64,000 nucleotides of DNA from Rhizobium sp. NRK18 (GTDB lineage: Bacteria > Pseudomonadota > Alphaproteobacteria > Rhizobiales > Rhizobiaceae), in contig NZ_JANFMV010000001.1 of NCBI RefSeq assembly GCF_024385575.1, positions 3,067,681 through 3,131,680 of the forward strand, written 5' to 3'. Made by a program: the position numbers and the translations under genes. Positions 62,634 through 64,000 of the stretch are shown here, piece after piece. Position 1 is the stretch's first letter. Each line of letters opens with the position of its first letter. A model generated the notes under the pieces. It was given only the letters and a program-made list of their open reading frames with translations, did not search any database and was not told the DNA's origin.

Positions 62634-63809
62634 TCAGCTCCAGCCGCCGCCATAGGTGCGGTAGAAGACGTGCAGGCCGATGCGCCCGACCTTTTCCATC
62701 GTCTTGGCCCAGCGCGGGCGGACATAGACGGCATGGTAGTGGGTCGCGGACCCCACTTCCGGCAGCCAGATCTTGCCGGAGCTGGTGGCCATCGCCACTT
62801 CGCGGGCGATCTTCCAGTGGTAGGTGGAGTTGATCCGGTCACGGATGTTGTCGCAGGCGAACGAGAACTGGCAGCGGTTGCGCCAATCCTTGTTCTGGTA
62901 GACGACACCGCAAACCGTATCGGGATAGGCGGGATTGCGCACGCGGTTGAGGATGACCTGGGCGACGGCGGCCTGTCCCTTGACCGATTCTCCGCGCGCC
63001 TCGAAATAGATGCCGGATGCCAGGCATTGCTGTTCGCGGGCGGAAAAGACGCCTTCCGGCAATGCGGTCGCAACCCAGGCATGGTCACCGGCTTCCATCG
63101 GCGGCACGAAGCGGCCGGGGTCCTTCGGCTCCTTGCGCAGGATCGAGTCGAACGGCGAGGCCTGCGTGTAGTCCGGCTTCGACGGCGCGTAGGCCGAGGC
63201 GAGCACATCGCCCCTGTCATTGTCCATCAAGGCCACAAGTGCGGCCGGTGGTGCGGATGGTTGGGACTTCGTCTTCTTGTCCTTGCGGAAGACGGACGCG
63301 ACCTGCGTCTGGTGTTCGCCCTTCTTCGGCTTCAGGAAGGATGTGCGCTTGCTGCCGGCGGCAACGGGCGAGAAGAACAGCTTCACCCGACCGGTAATCG
63401 AGCCGGCGGTAAACTCTTCCGGCGGCAGCATCGGCGCGACGGCAACGATGCGGCTCTTCTTGTCGGCACGCATGACGCGGTCTTCGTCGGGCGTGTCCGA
63501 TTTCGGCTTCGCTGAGTTGCGGATGGCGACCTTTTCGCCATTGGGGAGAATGATGCCGGCGTCATGGCCGATGGCACCGGTGATGATCGGATCGTTGAAC
63601 GCCAGCTCGGCGTCGTGCACAGAACCGGACGGCGCCTTGGTCAGCACCATGTTCCAGCTTTGCGGGCCACCGTCCACTCCGCTCAGCAGACCGGCCAGAT
63701 CCGCATAGGCGGCGACGGACGGAAAGGAAAGCCAGGCGGCGATGCCGAAGACGACCGGCGAAACCCAGGCCCCCTTGCGGCGCCCATGAGAGCTCTTCCT
63801 ACGCAACAC
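62634..63809 (-). CDS. SleB-type cell wall hydrolase
   Basis: A 391-residue protein: N-terminal basic leader with a hydrophobic segment (PVVFGIAAWLSFPSVAAYA), a low-complexity middle region, and a C-terminal hydrolase 2 (SleB) domain from about residue 263. QCLASGIYFEARGESVKGQA contains the catalytic Glu, and AVAQVILNRVRNPAYPDTVC and NRCQFSFACD follow. It cleaves peptidoglycan glycan strands. The GTG start at 63809 follows GGAG; the product may be an exported or membrane-anchored lytic transglycosylase. A typical length for the rhizobial form. Confidence 0.9.
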   Translation of the reverse strand: MLRRKSSHGRRKGAWVSPVVFGIAAWLSFPSVAAYADLAGLLSGVDGGPQSWNMVLTKAPSGSVHDAELAFNDPIITGAIGHDAGIILPNGEKVAIRNSAKPKSDTPDEDRVMRADKKSRIVAVAPMLPPEEFTAGSITGRVKLFFSPVAAGSKRTSFLKPKKGEHQTQVASVFRKDKKTKSQPSAPPAALVALMDNDRGDVLASAYAPSKPDYTQASPFDSILRKEPKDPGRFVPPMEAGDHAWVATALPEGVFSAREQQCLASGIYFEARGESVKGQAAVAQVILNRVRNPAYPDTVCGVVYQNKDWRNRCQFSFACDNIRDRINSTYHWKIAREVAMATSSGKIWLPEVGSATHYHAVYVRPRWAKTMEKVGRIGLHVFYRTYGGGWS

Positions 63810-63955
63810 GCTACTCCAACAACAACTCGATACTCGGCAAAAATATCTCTCATTAACCTTGATGAGGGGTTAACAGCCGGACTGGAGTGGAGATAGCCAT
63901 GCGAAAACGGCACGTTTTGCGCCATTTTCCGTAAATTCAGCCCTAGGTGGGTGTG

Positions 63956-64000
63956 CTAGATGATGACCTGCGTACCGAGCTCGACGACGCGGTTGGCCGG
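63956..64000 (-). CDS. 3' end of a minus-strand gene, possibly an L,D-transpeptidase
   Basis: Only the last 14 codons and the stop (63956-63958) are present: PANRVVELGTQVII. The C-terminal NRVxxGTxVxI pattern is reminiscent of YkuD-type L,D-transpeptidases, but 14 residues are too few to assign a family. The gene runs off the window edge. Confidence 0.3.
   Translation of the reverse strand, partial: PANRVVELGTQVII

Overview
The window is a chromosomal segment of a high-GC alphaproteobacterium, most likely a member of the Rhizobiaceae (Rhizobium/Agrobacterium/Ensifer relatives). The evidence is the gene content and order (xseB-dxs-tlyA-RNA methyltransferase; atpI-atpB-atpE-atpF'-atpF with the duplicated b-type subunit of alphaproteobacteria; glyQ/glyS; a GbcAB-type betaine demethylase), several protein families that I know mainly from rhizobia, and the short palindromic intergenic elements typical of the group. 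No genus can be fixed from sequence alone. No rRNA, tRNA, transposase, integrase, prophage or CRISPR array was seen.

Layout. 1-12.2 kb: the end of xseB, then an EmrAB-type efflux pump with its MarR regulator (minus strand), pirin, dxs, a small exported protein, a DUF4424 protein, a chemoreceptor carrying a CxxCH heme motif, tlyA and a TrmA/RlmD-type RNA methyltransferase. 12.2-15.2 kb: a low-GC patch holding one large exported Sel1-repeat/alpha-beta-hydrolase protein. 15.2-28.6 kb: an acyl-CoA dehydrogenase/enoyl-CoA hydratase pair, a membrane EAL phosphodiesterase, an exported phosphoesterase plus di-heme peroxidase pair, the gbcAB-like Rieske demethylase genes behind a cobalamin riboswitch, a conserved unknown protein, a Sua5/TsaC tRNA-modification enzyme and an FAD-linked 2-hydroxyacid dehydrogenase. 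28.6-39.7 kb: a six-repeat DUF1217 protein, a DUF6101-like protein, ubiA, cfa, tex, a BrnT/BrnA toxin-antitoxin pair, purD and two small exported or membrane proteins. 39.7-48.5 kb: glyS and glyQ, separated by a membrane protein, a DUF2207 protein, a second-type aroA and lemA. 48.5-53 kb: small accessory genes (a frameshifted VapBC-like pair, DUF3008, a P-loop ATPase bracketed by a 73-bp direct repeat, S49 peptidase, TrmN6-like methyltransferase, DUF2007). 52.4-64 kb: polyprenyl diphosphate synthase, TPR protein, ispE, moaB, a short glycosyltransferase, a PA0069-type radical SAM protein, rnhB, the F0 ATP synthase operon, a SleB cell-wall hydrolase and the last codons of another gene.

Functional threads. 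dxs and ispE belong to the MEP isoprenoid pathway. Its products feed the octaprenyl-type diphosphate synthase and then UbiA in ubiquinone synthesis, and the F0 genes serve the same respiratory chain. Several genes act on the translation apparatus (glyQ/glyS, tlyA, the RlmD-like enzyme, sua5, trmN6). The most unusual regulatory observation is the cobalamin riboswitch directly upstream of a glycine-betaine-type Rieske demethylase. The most unusual genic observations are a glyS gene with an internal low-GC insert, a chemoreceptor with a c-type heme motif in its sensor domain, and a DUF2207 gene whose start runs through a palindromic repeat.

Limits: all family names come from recognised motifs and memory of families. 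No alignment, profile search or folding program was run, and GC values quoted are hand counts.
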